Origin: Atherinomorus stipes
Lineage: Eukaryota; Chordata; Actinopteri; Atheriniformes; Atherinidae
Assembly: GCA_023101725.1 (NCBI GenBank)
Contig: JALJCO010001235.1
Location: 294,030 to 358,029 of the forward strand
Direction of reading: 5' to 3'
DNA length: 64,000 nucleotides
A program made the position numbers and the translations under genes. The notes under the pieces are model-generated. The model worked only from the letters and a program-made list of their open reading frames with translations. It had not been told where the DNA came from and did no database searches. This document shows positions 23,156 to 34,256 of this stretch, one piece after another. Each line of letters starts with the position of its first letter. Within the stretch, counting starts at the first letter, position 1.

Positions 23156-26100
23156 GTGTCACAGTGTCAACATGCATAATAAAGGGTGCTCCGTGGTGAT
23201 ACAGTCATGCAGATGCAGCCTCGTCTCTGCAAGGAGGAGGAAGCCCACAAGGCTCACGACCCAGGCCCCCAGCAGCCACCCAGAGGCCCAGATCCCAGCT
23301 ACCCCCCCCCCCAAAGAGCGGACATGCATCCCCCGAAGGGCGGCAAAAGGCGGCCCCAGCCGGAGCCCCCTGCAGTCTGGGGGCCCAGGCCCCAGCGGAC
23401 CAAGACCAGCAGCTGCCGACCCCACCGGGCGCCGGGCGTCCCCCGGAGCGGAGACAGCGCCGGGCCCAGGGCCCAAGCGCCCAGGAGCAGCCACCCCCCC
23501 CTGACCCGGGCGGCCCAACTGAAACCCAGGAGGACCGGACCCCCCAGACGACGCCCCCCAGGGCAGGCCAGCCCCCACCCCAACGTCCCTGCCCCACACA
23601 CCTGACACCAGGGCGCCACCACCTCTACCACCCCCTACCCCGCCACCACGCTCACACACACACTCCCCACACACCTACCCCAACACTAGGGCTGAAAGAT
23701 ATACCGTCACCGCCCCCACATCGAGACACGGGCACCCAAGACATCAACACCGCAAGAGCAACCACACACAAGATACAGATCCCCCCTGCGCCCGCCCTGC
23801 ATACAAAGCCCCGGAAGCCACAAACAAAACCGCACCCCCCACCAAAGCGCCCGACCCCCAACCAACCCGCAGCCACACCGCACCACACCGACACCGAGAT
23901 GCCTGGCACGAACACCGAGATACAAACCTCCGCCCACACCGCCCAGCCCTACCCAACACCTCCATGTACCCCCCCCCCACACACACATACACCCACCCAC
24001 TCCGCTCTCCGACCTTACATACCCACACTCACTCCTCCCTCCACCCCCAACACTCTCCTCCCTCTACCGTCCAGACCTACCCCCACCTCCTCATACCCTC
24101 TAACACACACATGCACTCCCCCCACATAACTGCACCAACCCCCTCCCTACCCCCCCCACACATACGCCCCCCACCCTCCCTATACCCCCAATGCCCCATA
24201 CAGTCCCCCCTTACATGTCCAGCCCCGCCCATCCCTCTGACCTATCACACTCCCGCCCTTCCTTCCTTCAGCCCCTCATGACCATCCCTACTAGACACTC
24301 ACGAGCATGCCACTCCTTCCACCATCCCCCTTTCCTCCAACCACTTACCCACATCTCCTCCCTCTTCCAGCCCAAGTTCCTCCCTCCCACATTTCCTCTT
24401 TCACACTCTCATTCATTATTCTCACATACCCACCTCTCTCTTGCCCATGCCCTCGTGCCTCCTGAGTGGTAGCTCGGGCTGGGGAAGGAGCCGTGAGCTC
24501 AAGCCCCCAACACGTCCCCCCCCCGCCCCACCCCTCCCCCATCCCCCACCCCCGGACACAGCAGGCCAGGCATCCCCCAGGCCAGCAGATCCCCCGCAAT
24601 GCAGCCAGCCTTAACCACTGGCGCGTGAAGCAGCCACTGCCCCCCCCCTCCCCCCAGTAGCGCCTGGGAGACCGGGGTATGAAAGGACCCTGTCCCCCCC
24701 CCCCACCCCCCGCTCATGACTGTGTGTGTAAGATGTGTGTTGTTTGCAGTTAAAACTGAGGGGCAGTGCCAAGTCATGCCGGGAGTGGGGTCGCGTAGGG
24801 GGCATGACCCCCCAACCGGCCCCTCCCTCCTTCCACACACTATATGGCCCGCCCCTCAGAAGTGGTTGTGAGCTGTTGTTATTTTATGTGTTTAGGTGTC
24901 TAAGTGTGGTTAAAACTGGGGAGCAGGCTGTCTCTAGACGTGGCAAGCAAAGGCACTTTGGTGCCCTCCCTCACCACGCCCGCTTGACACGCACCCTCCC
25001 CAAAACCCTACATGTGTGTGTGTGAGGTAGAGCGGAGGGGGGAGAGGCCTGGTGAAAGGAGACCAGCGGGGTATGAATTCCCCCCCTGGAAGAAGAGCCG
25101 TTACCGGCATTAGGTACCCCTGCCTCCCGGGATCCCCCCAGGGCAGAAGGGGGCAGGCATGGCCGCCCCCACGGCCCGGCGACCGGCGTTCACCACAGAG
25201 GGGCCAGCCTCGGCCCCTGGGGGCGCTCGACCACCCCAGGCCAGGGAGGGGGGAAAAGGGACGGGAGCGGAAAGGGTCGGCGGAGGGGCCAGAGTCACCG
25301 GCCCAACATCCCCAGGCCTCGCAAACCCCCCAAGAGGCACGCAGAGCTGCTATTTTTTTCCCCCTCCCCTTTCCTCCCCCACTCTATTGTATCACCCCTA
25401 AACCCTACTTCAAACAACCAACGACTTTACCCCCGTCAACACTCCCCCATCCCATCCTCCTCCCACCCCTCCTGTATAGCCAGTCCCCACACATCCGCCC
25501 CCCCAGTGTCCATGCCCCCCCCCTCCAAACCCAAGCCTGCACCCCCACCCAGGCCGCGACACGCACAATCCCCCAACCCCGCCAGAGCCACCACCCACCC
25601 ACCCACCCACCCAGCGCCCCGCATCCGATCCCCCCACAGATCCACCCCCGCTCCCCACCCAAGCCCCCCCAACCCGACACACACAAACCCCACCAATGCA
25701 CCACCACCCCCACACCCAAACACCCATCATCCATGCACCCACCCATCTCCACACACCCCCACAGGCAACCACACACACAGACAACCGCATTCACGCCCCC
25801 CCCCCCCTCCAGTCACACACCCACCCACACACACCAAGGACGGGGACCATGGGGCCACCAGCCCCCCCCACGCCACAAGTCCACCGCCCCCAGCCCCCGG
25901 ACCACACGAGACCAACCCGCACAAGACCACCGGCGCAGGCCAGCCCCAACCGACACAGCGGCCGGGCGGGACAGGCACCCGGCGTGGAATAGACCCGGCC
26001 ACCCCGCAACCCCCCACCTCCACACACTAGAGCTGAACGATATGGACAAAACCCCACACCCCGACAGCCACGCCAGACACCCCAACATCGATACGACACG

Positions 26101-26764
26101 ACACTACTACGGGTCCGCCGAAAACCAAGCACCCCGGCGGAAAGCGCAGCTCCGTCCGCGACCCCCAGAGCCCCACACGCAGGACAAGCACAGGGGAAAT
26201 CCACATCCCCCATATAGCCGCTCCCGCGACACCAACATCCCGAATGCCCACATCCCGACACAGACACAACAACGATACACCCCCCAGCCCCACCACACAC
26301 ACACCCCCACCAGCACACACACCCGCACACACACAGCAGAGGCGCCCCGGCCCCCGGCGCAGTGACTAGACGTCACCAGGTCGTGAGGACCGGCCAAAAT
26401 CAGAGGAGGCATGTCCCGCCAGCCCGCCCCCCCCCCCCCCCCAGCGCCAAGCCGGGTCCCCCGGCCCCGGAGGCAGGGGCCACCCCGGAGCACCGGGGCC
26501 CAGGACCCCCCCGCCCCGGGACGACCCCGGCCACCCGGCGCCAGCAGACAGCCACCGGCCAGGGCCCCACCAGCGACCCGCCCACCGCCGCAGAGCAGCC
26601 CCCAACCGCTGACCCCCATGCCCCCCATCGGGCTGGACTACAGCCCTGCCCCAGCGGCGAGGCAGCCCAGACCCCCCCCAAGTCAACCGCCAGGGATCCA
26701 TAGCCATCAAGCACTCGCCAGCACCCAACCCCCACATCGCCGAGGCCGCTCTCCTACACCAACG

Positions 26765-26971
26765 TTAAGTGATGGAGCTAATCACAGGGGACCAGAGGGA
26801 GTGGAATTCATCTAACTGGTTCTTAGAGGAGGCAGACATCGTCTCAATACTGATATGGTCTACTTTTTCCTTAATATTTACAAAGATTCTCTCAAGTTTA
26901 TAGGCTACAGGGACATTCAACATATTGTATTTTGAACAGGAAACATAAAGGCGGTACATTAAAAATATCAT
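26765..26971 (-). pseudogene. Putative L1 ORF2 C-terminal remnant
   Basis: 68 residues ending QLDEFHSLWSPVISSIT, a pattern (aromatic, LWxP, hydrophobic) that resembles L1 ORF2 C-termini. It is followed immediately by the G-rich tail. Upstream sequence contains stops, so the element is 5'-truncated near 26980. No catalytic motif is left. The assignment is tentative. Confidence 0.35.
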
Positions 26972-26980
26972 AGCTTTTAT

Positions 26981-27755
26981 AATGTTTGAAAGTCTGAAAC
27001 AAAGAGATTATGAAGGGGAATGAAGATGAATAAACTAACATTATTTTTAATAGTGTAAGAAATCCAGCCAATTACTCCTTATAAACACCAGTTTACTTAT
27101 TTATGCCCACATTTTGTCTTAATTGTAAGACATATAATTTTAGAAATTTATGAAAATTCACACTTAGAAGGATTTGCATTTGCAATGTCTTCCATTGGAA
27201 GGAGCAGAAAGCCAACACGTAACAGAAAACACTTGGAAACTAGTTCTTATAGACCAAAACCTTTGTCTAAGTTGTGTATTAAGTGGAAAAGTTGCATTAG
27301 TACCTGTAGATTTTTATTGTGAGTAGAAAATGACAGTGACAGTGAATTGTTGCCAGTGGGGCAAAATGGGTTAACCTAAACTGGTTCAAACTGGTTTCAC
27401 TGCAGGTTTTTGGTCAAAAGTTAAAGTTTAGTTCACATTTTAAAGTTTATCCAAGATAACTTAGAAACTTTCTGAAGTAAATCTTAAAGATAATTCAATG
27501 AATGTCTCGTTGAGAATCTGCATATTCATTCATTTCCCCTAAAAAAATAAACTAAAATCATAAATCTGTGATGGTGGGACAGGAAACCTTCATGAAGTCG
27601 TCCATATTCTTCAGGAAGCATCCACCTGTCCAGGTGTGTGTCTGCGTCGTGGTGAAGGATGCTGAGCTTTGTAGTAAACACACGAGAGAGTTGGAGATGA
27701 AAGCAGGAGGATCTCCTCACACTGAAACACAGGAGTACTTAGTTCAGCTGGAGTA
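26981..27755. other. No recognised feature
   Basis: AT-rich DNA between the L1-like element and the Ig receptor 3' end. It would contain the 3' UTR of the minus-strand receptor; no clear poly(A) signal was picked. Confidence 0.4.
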
Positions 27756-27943
27756 CTACTGGTAGTACAGGAAGCAGTAACAGTCTTTACTTCTACATGA
27801 CTGCAGCTTCCACGGTGCAGGAACAGGGACTGCTAGTTTCACCTGCAGCTTCTCCAGCATCTCTGGGTTCTCAGGACTGAGATCTGCAGGGTTCTTCATC
27901 CTACAGCTGCCGCTCCTCATCCTCAAACACGCACAAATAAAAC
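27756..27943 (-). CDS. Ig receptor: cytoplasmic-tail exon
   Basis: Acceptor GGCAG lies just before 27943 (minus). Joined in phase 1 to the transmembrane exon, it reads on from the membrane helix as GFICACLRMRSGSCRMKNPA, then a short tail ending at a stop at 27756. The juxtamembrane part is cysteine- and arginine-rich, fitting a stop-transfer anchor. I see no ITIM or ITAM. A possible internal donor (CAG|GTGAAA, near 27833) could end the exon earlier. Last coding exon of the minus-strand receptor gene that also uses 28131-28271 and 31410-31770. Confidence 0.6.
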
Positions 27944-28130
27944 CTGCCGACAGACCATCAGGTGAGTCTCTGGACCTGGAACCTCCTGGACATCCAGCTT
28001 CTAACATTCACAGCTGTGTTAGACTCCAGTTAAACCAACTAACATCAGTGAAAATATGAGTCGTTACTGGTGTTTGTCTGAAACTGCTGACCACAAAGTC
28101 TGCAGAGCTGAAGATGAGCTGGAAACTCAC

Positions 28131-28271
28131 CCACGATGATGAAAACCAGGATGAAGATCAGACTGAAGGATCCCAACACAACAGCTTCATTCAGCCTCCC
28201 TAACGTGTTGTTGGACGGACGGGGACACTTGGAGTCTGTTGGGGTGATGGATGATGGGGTGATGGGGACAT
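28131..28271 (-). CDS. Ig receptor: stalk and transmembrane exon
   Basis: Exon of 141 bp (47 codons, phase 1-1) between acceptor TGTCTCCAG and donor GTGAGT. It encodes a Pro/Ser/Thr-rich stalk (DVPITPSSITPTDSKCPRPS), an N-glycosylation site (NNT) and a hydrophobic helix EAVVLGSFSLIFILVFIIV. There is no charged residue inside the helix, so no obvious adaptor pairing. One stalk cysteine could allow dimerisation. Phase and order fit splicing from either V exon upstream on the minus strand. Confidence 0.7.
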
Positions 28272-28429
28272 CTGGAGACAGAAACATGATGAAGATTAAC
28301 AAAGGAAAGGAGGGAAGGAAAACATGACTCAGCATCTTTACAGACGACCATTTTCTGATCTGGATGCTGATGTAATACCTTCATCATCCATCTGTAAAAA
28401 CTTTCTGTAAATCAGTTTTTTTTATTAGT

Positions 28430-29080
28430 GTGGCAAGTTACGCAACAAGGCCCAGGCAGGATTCAATCCCACAGACTCTGAGGTCAGAGTCACATGCGCT
28501 TACCAGTCAGCCAAATGGATATCCCTGCGGCCAAGTAGCCATGATAAAATGCACATGATCAGTCGGAGGCAAAAGCCCCGTTTCCACCCGCGGGTCAGGT
28601 CGGGTCAGGTCGGATCGGGCGGGTTTTGGTATGGATGTGTTGATTTCACGCTGCGCCCCCACAGCAACCTGTACCCTTACTTTGGAGGCGCTGGACAGCG
28701 CTACTACGTGATCGCGTGACATCATCGCTGTGCAACGCTGTTTAACCAAAACACCGCGCCACACATGACAGAAACAAAAAAGGAGTCACCCCAGCTTTGT
28801 TTTTACGCTTGGTCACGCGGGAAGTGGGATTTTTCAACAAATCAATGTATTGCTTTGTGTTAGCTCCACCTCTTTGGTCCGGATCGGTTAGATCAGTACC
28901 CCTACCGAAGGGTGCCAAAAAAGTAGGCCGGGTCGGGTCGGATATAAGGGTACCCGTCCCGGTTTTTATCTGTGGAGACGCAAAAAAACGAGTACCGATC
29001 CGGCCCGACCCGACCCAGACCCGCTGGTGGAAACGAGGCTATAGTGACAGGACCCCACACTGTCACATCTCTCCCCCTCT
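28430..29080 (-). repeat. tRNA-like repeat, copy 2, split by a MITE
   Basis: Matches the repeats at 4481 and 37268: the A/B-box-like part lies at 28440-28520, and the outer end GTGACAGGACCCCACACTGTCAC lies after the insertion at 29041. Removing 28574-29040 restores continuity. It lies in the intron between the transmembrane exon and the V exons. Confidence 0.7.
28574..29040. mobile_element. 467-bp MITE with GTTTCCACC-type inverted ends
   Basis: Starts AGCCCCGTTTCCACCCGCGG and ends CCGCTGGTGGAAACGAGGCT (inverted match). The interior has mirrored GGTCGGGTCGG/CCGACCCGACC subterminal repeats. The flanks AAA/ATA suggest a 2-3 bp target duplication, mutated on one side. The ends resemble ISL2EU/Harbinger-group MITEs of fish; the family name is tentative. 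It sits inside a tRNA-like repeat. Confidence 0.7.
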
Positions 29081-29084
29081 TTCC

Positions 29085-29270
29085 AGATCCCTTTGGCTGA
29101 GTGGTAAGTGTGCATGACTCTCACCCGGGAGTCATGCAGATACCTGAAGTAACTCATGTGCATGGTATCAAGCCATTCATTAGATTCAGGTGTGTTGGAA
29201 ACAGGATGGATCTAATAGTTGCAGGATTATGGCTCTTGAGGATTGGACTTGGCCACCCCTGCACTAGACA
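29085..29270 (+). repeat. Partial tRNA-like head, then hAT-like MITE fragment
   Basis: 29088-29140 repeats the tRNA-like motif (CTTTGGCTGAGTGGTAAGTG...TCACCCGGGAGTC) in the opposite orientation to copy 2 next to it. 29185-29270 (GGTGTGTTGGAAACAGGATG...GGACTTGGCCACCCCTGCAC) is a common fish MITE/hAT-type repeat. Confidence 0.5.
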
Positions 29271-30011
29271 TATCATTTTCTGCCATTGCCCCCCATTGTC
29301 TGTCACACCTAATTAACTCGACCTTTCTTATGCAAATTCACCCAGGAAGGGGCCACCAAGCAGAACTGCCCCAACCATTTAATGCCCCTTTTACATCAGC
29401 ACCTGCCTAGCCCAGCCCCTTAGCCCGGCCCACGCTACCCCAGTTTAGTTTGCAATGGAAGCCCTTTTTTTAGCTGTGGTTTTCAGTGTGGACGAGGTCA
29501 TCATAGTGAATTTTTGTGAAGTCATTTGTTTGCGACACACACACACGCTGATCAGCAATGCAGGAAGTTGAGCATGTGATTTACCTGCTGTTTGTTTGAT
29601 CAACACTGTTCTTCATGGTGTTGTGGGCGTGTGGCTGGTATGGACGTGTAGAGAACGGCCCCAATAACTACAGCAAACCAAATCTGAACTTACAGGACAA
29701 AAGTACTCGTTTGTTTGTTCATTCATCTTAAAATACTGGTGAAATGGGTCTTATAGAGGCCCATTCCTTCTGCCACCTTCACGTCCATTATATGGATCTT
29801 CTGTACACAAATCTATGACTAATCTGAAAACAGTAGCGTCCAAAGGAGTCCAAGTGATGCAGAAATGTTACTGTTGAGTAAATACACATATAAATTCCTA
29901 GAAATAAGGTTGAAAGAAACAAGTTATCCTTTGATAACCCTTGACCACCCCTAAAAAAATCTCTGCAGGCGGCCCTGCTTGTATCATCGGGAATGAAAAT
30001 GTGGATCTTAC
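29271..30011. other. Intron with Harbinger-type fragment
   Basis: Around 29375-29480 the sequence (TTTTACATCAGCACCTGCC, then AGCCC/GCCC-rich) resembles a Harbinger/ISL2EU terminus, without a partner end. The remainder is unassigned intronic DNA of the minus-strand receptor. Confidence 0.35.
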
Positions 30012-30364
30012 CTGAGACCAGATGGAAAGTGTCCATGAAGATGATATTCTCATTTATCATCCTTCCACAGAAGTAAAGCTTGCTGTCCTCTGCTGTCATG
30101 TTTCTAATCAGGAAGTTGTTACCCTGAATTAGATATTTGGTTTTAAACTCAGTGGAGCAGAATAAAGCTGATCTTGCAGATAAACTCCGTCCAACACATT
30201 TCAGATGACTGTGGATCATCATGTACCAGAACACGTCTTCATCTCTGATGCTGCAGGTTAAATTCACATCTTTTTCCCAGCTCTACTCTGACCTCCGTCA
30301 CATTCTCAGCCTTTACACAGACCATCATCATTATTATCATCATCATCATCAGATCCATGATCAT
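30012..30364 (-). pseudogene. Ig V cassette 2 (leader + V), 1-nt frameshift
   Basis: Tandem copy of the cassette at 31410-31770. It has a Met/Ile-rich leader starting MIMDLMMM, then V-domain strands with the first Cys, core Trp (FWYMMIH), glycosylation site NMT and second Cys (LYFCGR). The exon ends at donor GTAAGA in phase 1. One extra A in the run after ELGK shifts the frame between leader and domain, so the copy cannot make the V protein as assembled. A sequencing error in the homopolymer is possible. Confidence 0.75.
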
Positions 30365-31409
30365 GTTCAGTATGAAAACTGACCGAGTCGTCTGAAAGCA
30401 GTTCAGCTCTGCTGAGACCATGGAGGAAGTGTCTCCACTTCCTGGTTGGGTTAGGTTAGATGGATGGATGTTGTTGACATCATTCCTTCTTCCTTCATCC
30501 GTAAAAACATCCTGACAATCTTTTTTCAGGCTACAAAACCTCATAATCATCAGTTTTGAAACATAAATCTGCTGCTTCTGCTGTTGATCTTCATCCAAAC
30601 TGAGTTTAGATGTGAAGGATGAAGGAGGTTCTGATGTTAGAAGGTTCAACTCTGAGGCCAGATGGGCCGTGACTCTTCCTGACTGAACCTCAGAGTCACA
30701 ATCTTTCCTCTAACATGAGCTGCCTGATTCACTTTCATTCAGATCGCTTCGTCACCATCTTCTCTGTCTCTCCACGAACACCTGTAATCTAAACCCTCAG
30801 CTCCCTCGATTTCCACAAAATAATTACAAGCTTATCTTGCACTGCCACCTACCAGATTACATGATAATTACACTCAATAACATGATTAAAGCTTGTTTTC
30901 CACCGACAAGCTCCACTAGGGTGTCCTGCAGCCTCTCCTGCAAAAAAATCCTTTGATATCTTTGGCAGTGAACATTTGAACTTGATTGGCAGCCAGTGAG
31001 TTCATATGTAGAAGATACGTACCCCACAATATTATCAAAACATGCTCGACTTTATGTAGGGACAAACTCAAGTGCGGTGTCAGTACTCCTGGGTTGAAGG
31101 AATCATTAGTGGATGTGATGGAAGCAGAGCAGATGCAGGGGGAGTAGCCTTAACAGCCAGTAAGCATGTGTGATTGAATGTCAGATATTTAATTGTGTTG
31201 CATCAAACCTGCTTGTTTCAGCAACATCATCCTACAATACATTCTCCTCAATTATATTACAGTTCTCTGTTGAAGGAATGAGTCTTCAGTTATTTCTAGT
31301 TAAATTTCTAGTTAACTTCCATCAAAAGTTTCCATCTTTGAAAATTTTGCAACCCTACTCAGAACGTGCTGAAGTTTCCAGACCTGAATTAAAAACCTGC
31401 AGAACTCAC
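30365..31409. other. Intron between V cassettes
   Basis: About 30540-30650 matches sequence downstream of the V exon at 39.7 kb (40180-40260). The duplicated unit is therefore cassette plus part of its downstream intron. No other gene is visible. Confidence 0.5.
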
Positions 31410-31770
31410 CTGAGACCAAACGGAAAGTGTCCATGAAGACAATATTCCCATTTGTCTTCCTGCCACAGAAGTAAATCCTGCTGTCCTCTGCTGTCATGTT
31501 TCTAATCATCAGTCTGTTTTCCAGGATTAAATATTTGGTTTCAAAATCAGGAGAATAATAACTGGCTTTTGTTCTGGATAAACTCCGTCCGATACCTGCT
31601 TTAAACTGACTGTGGATCATCATGAACCAGTAGATGTCTTCATCTTTGATGCTGCAGGTTAAAGTCACATCTTTTCCCAGCTCTCCTCTCTCCTCCATCA
31701 CATCCTCAGCCTCCACACAGACCAGAACCATCATCATCATCATCATCAGATCCATGATCATTCTCAGCAT
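31410..31770 (-). CDS. Ig receptor: leader + V-domain exon (best-preserved copy)
   Basis: A 361-bp exon, start codon to donor GTGAGT, phase 1. The leader is a methionine-rich hydrophobic signal peptide (MIMDLMMMMMMVLVCVEAE). The V domain shows LTCS (Cys 39), core Trp 48 (DIYWFMMIH), a glycosylation site NMT (91-93), the F-strand pattern AEDSRIYFCG (Cys 102) and a G strand ending DTFRLVSG. Leader and V share one exon, unlike many Ig genes. With the exons at 28131-28271 and 27756-27943 it makes a type I receptor with one V domain. The family is a teleost multigene Ig family I cannot name; ligand unknown. Confidence 0.7.
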
Positions 31771-32053
31771 GAGAACCTGACCGAGTCGTCTGAAAGCAGT
31801 TCAGCTCTGCTGAGACCATGGAGGAAGTGTCTCCACTTCCTGGTTGACAGGGTGATGATGCTGAGTGTTAACATCTGATTAAAAACCGCAAACATCTCGT
31901 CAGTCTCAGAGGACGGAAGAGGAACTGCTGAACCTCCACACTGGATCTGAAAACAGGTACGCTTCATCTAAAACTGAAAACTGACAGATTGTGTCGTATT
32001 TTGGTGTAAACAAAAACTTTCATTCAGGAAACACAATAAAAGCTCTGAATCAC
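31771..32053. promoter_or_regulatory. Conserved 5' region of the V cassette
   Basis: The segment just upstream of the start (read on the minus strand: CAACCAGGAAGTGGAGACAC, then CTTCCTCCATGGTCTCAGCA) is repeated before all four leader+V copies (near 30430, 31830, 39640 and 59222). Such conservation is expected for the 5' UTR/promoter included in the duplication. AGGAAGTG is an Ets-type motif, common in immune promoters. No TATA box is visible. Confidence 0.45.
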
Positions 32054-32639
32054 TAGCCTGGTACACCAGCCTGACTAACGGCATGTATGAGATACACGGC
32101 AAGTCAGTCTGGGTTCCCTCCATTGGAGAATGATTCCACTCCGGTAAAAAATTGACCGGACCAATCACAACGCAGCAGTAGAATTATTAACAGATGAACG
32201 TTAAACTCCAACATCTCCGCCGCTGTTTTTGCTCTGTTTTGGTGCGTAACTAACAGCTTCCGGGTCATAGTCACATGACGTGCGACACAAACGCTTCCTC
32301 ATATTAGTAGTTCAGCAATAAACAATGCTGACATGTAACAGAGTATTTATAATAATAAAACCAAACATTCTATGTTAATATACACAAGAAAACTACATTA
32401 AATAGAGAGGGAAGAACAACGTGTAAACGCTGACTTCCGGCGTCGCCATAGCAACGTAGCAACAGAGTGCCGAGCTACGCAAAGCTACAGTCCCTTCTGA
32501 TTGGTTCTCTACCGGTTCACTGTCCTCCTGTTAGTCCCGCCTCTTGTCTCGCATTGGAAATCAGTCTCCAACGGAGGAATCCAGACTGACTTGCTATGTA
32601 TCTCATACATGGCGTTAGTCAGGCTGGTGTACCAGGCTA
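32054..32639. mobile_element. 586-bp long-TIR element with 9-bp TSD
   Basis: The ends are long inverted repeats (about 115 bp): TAGCCTGGTACACCAGCCTG at the left and its inverted form ending ACCAGGCTA at the right. CTGAATCAC flanks both sides (32045-32053 and 32640-32648), a perfect 9-bp target duplication, as seen with Mutator-like elements and foldback elements. The interior is non-coding. It lies upstream of the minus-strand receptor gene. Confidence 0.85.
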
Positions 32640-32916
32640 CTGAATCACAACTTGAGAGAACTCTGCAAACTTGCATCAACACCAAGGAAGGAAGTGTTTA
32701 TTGGACCTTTGGAAAATACAAAATGATCTGATCAGTTGGTGACGTGATTAGAGAAGAGATTAAAATGGAAGTTGGTAAGGTGCCTTTCTTGCTGTTATGG
32801 TGGATGAGACGACAGGGTGAGCAGACAATAAGTTGGTTGTGCCATAAGACGCGAGCACGCGAAATGCAGATGGAGGCCTAGAAGTAGGCCAAAGTAGCCT
32901 GTGAAATCTGTGGAAA

Positions 32917-33108
32917 ATGCCTCTGTTTTGTACAGTTTATGGCTCCAATCGCACTCAGAGAGTACCGAAACTATCGTTCACAAAGGTGAAAAATGTCAAA
33001 AATTGACAAAGCAACGCTGCAAAAAGTGGATTTTTAAACCTCCACCTTCGGTCAAAAGGAGCAGAGTCTACCAATGCCAGAGTTTGCAGCGATCACTTTC
33101 TAAGACAG
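32917..33108 (+). pseudogene. THAP-domain-like exon remnant
   Basis: From ATG 32917 the frame reads MPLFCTVYGSNRTQRVPKLS, the layout of a THAP zinc-finger start, and near the end TNARVCSDHFLRQ, the THAP signature around the last Cys and His ligands. A donor GTATGA follows. The second expected cysteine is Ser and an in-frame TGA stands at 33004-33006, so it is inactive. THAP domains occur in host transcription factors and P-type transposases; the source here is unclear. Confidence 0.5.
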
Positions 33109-33803
33109 GTATGATAGTTTATTATTATTTTATTATTAATTGCTAAGGCTGTTTCCATGCTCGCTCTGGCTGCAAAACAGTGGGGAGGGAGGTGTTCTGT
33201 GGATCTCTGTGAATGGTGGACCTAGATTGGAGAAATGTGGTTTGACTTACCTACACAGCCTACAATTCGATAAGGAATTTGGGATAACAGAAGTAAAATA
33301 AATTAAGTTACAAGATCCAAGCACATGAAAACACTCATTGTTAGCATTAATGTTAGGTTAATCATTTAGATTAAGCAAAACTCACTATTACCCGCAGAAA
33401 CAAGGTGACAGCCATTCAAAGCTGATTTTGGATCCTAAATAGTCGACCCAACATAACACAGAATAACTGTCGGCTTCTAGGCTGCTGAAGGCTTTAGACA
33501 GACAGAAGCAAAGTTATAAGCATTGCCTTTTTTTTCTTCTTTTTTTGTGGACCTCGGGTGGATCTCTGCCCCGCTAGCAGCCTCAGTCTGGGCTTTGCAG
33601 CAAGGTTATAACATAGTTTTGGATTTTTTTTTTATTAGTTTCAGTTTTTATTTAGTTTTGACTTTTTGTTTTTCAATTCAATTAGTTTTAGTAGTTTTTT
33701 GAGCAGATTGGCTAGTTTTTATTAGTGTCAGTGTTTAGTTTTAGTTTTTTTTTTCGTTTTGTAAAGACACAATACAGTTTCAGTTAATTATTGTTTCAGT
33801 TAA
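33109..33803. other. Unassigned, with T-rich repeat
   Basis: About 33610-33800 is a TTTAGTTTTAGTT-type T-rich repeat common in fish MITEs, without definable ends. The rest shows nothing. Confidence 0.4.
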
Positions 33804-33945
33804 AGGTACAGTATGTAAGAATTACTGACATCTAGTGGTAAAGATGGGTATTTTAAAAAAAAGATGTTTTCTTCCAAATGACTTCATATTCCAAGCACTG
33901 TTGTGAATGTACGGTGGCTGTAAAATATTCTGGATAAATGAAAGT
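33804..33945. mobile_element. Fragment of TTAA family B element
   Basis: TTAA (33800-33803) plus AGGTACAGTATGTAAGAATT matches the left end of 14070-15610. It continues into an internal block (GACTTCATATTCCAAGCACT). The middle is deleted and the right end is missing. Confidence 0.65.
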
Positions 33946-34256
33946 TTTCAGCCACTGCACAGCTTAATGAGAACTAAAGCTGCATTATTTGTGTCTTTTT
34001 TATTTCCCCTGTTTGCCAACGTCACGTTTTAACTTGGATTTTAGCACCTGAACAGGACCACATGGATCACCTGGCAGCGCAAGCCTCTGAAGCCGTTGGC
34101 ATTGAGCCAAAGAGCACAAGGGTTAGAGTTACAATGACCGACAAGGACGCCGCCATACATCCAATCCATACAGGAAGTCTCATGTGGACGTTAGTTAAAT
34201 ACCACCAAGAGTAACTATCTGCAGCTTGCAAACAGATGTGTTTAGTGTAGTTGGGT

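Larger units (their letters stand above)
22690..26980 (-). mobile_element. L1-like LINE 3' end with about 3.5-kb G-rich tail
   Basis: Read on the minus strand, a coding remnant (26765-26971) is followed by about 3.5 kb of extremely G-rich DNA (C-rich on +, 23240-26760). A purine-rich zone (about 22760-22855) follows, then a tail with several AATAAA signals near 22690-22740. G-rich 3' UTRs are known for vertebrate L1 elements, so I infer a 5'-truncated L1-clade element. The element class is inferred from layout; no reverse transcriptase remains. The many long open frames in the C-rich part are low-complexity artefacts. Confidence 0.5.

Noticed and set aside
23109..26815. Long open frames (up to 437 codons) in the C-rich region, both strands
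   Set aside because: Composition is almost pure C/A with homopolymer runs; stop codons are rare by chance. The translations are Pro/Thr/His- or Gly/Val/Trp-rich low complexity without domains.
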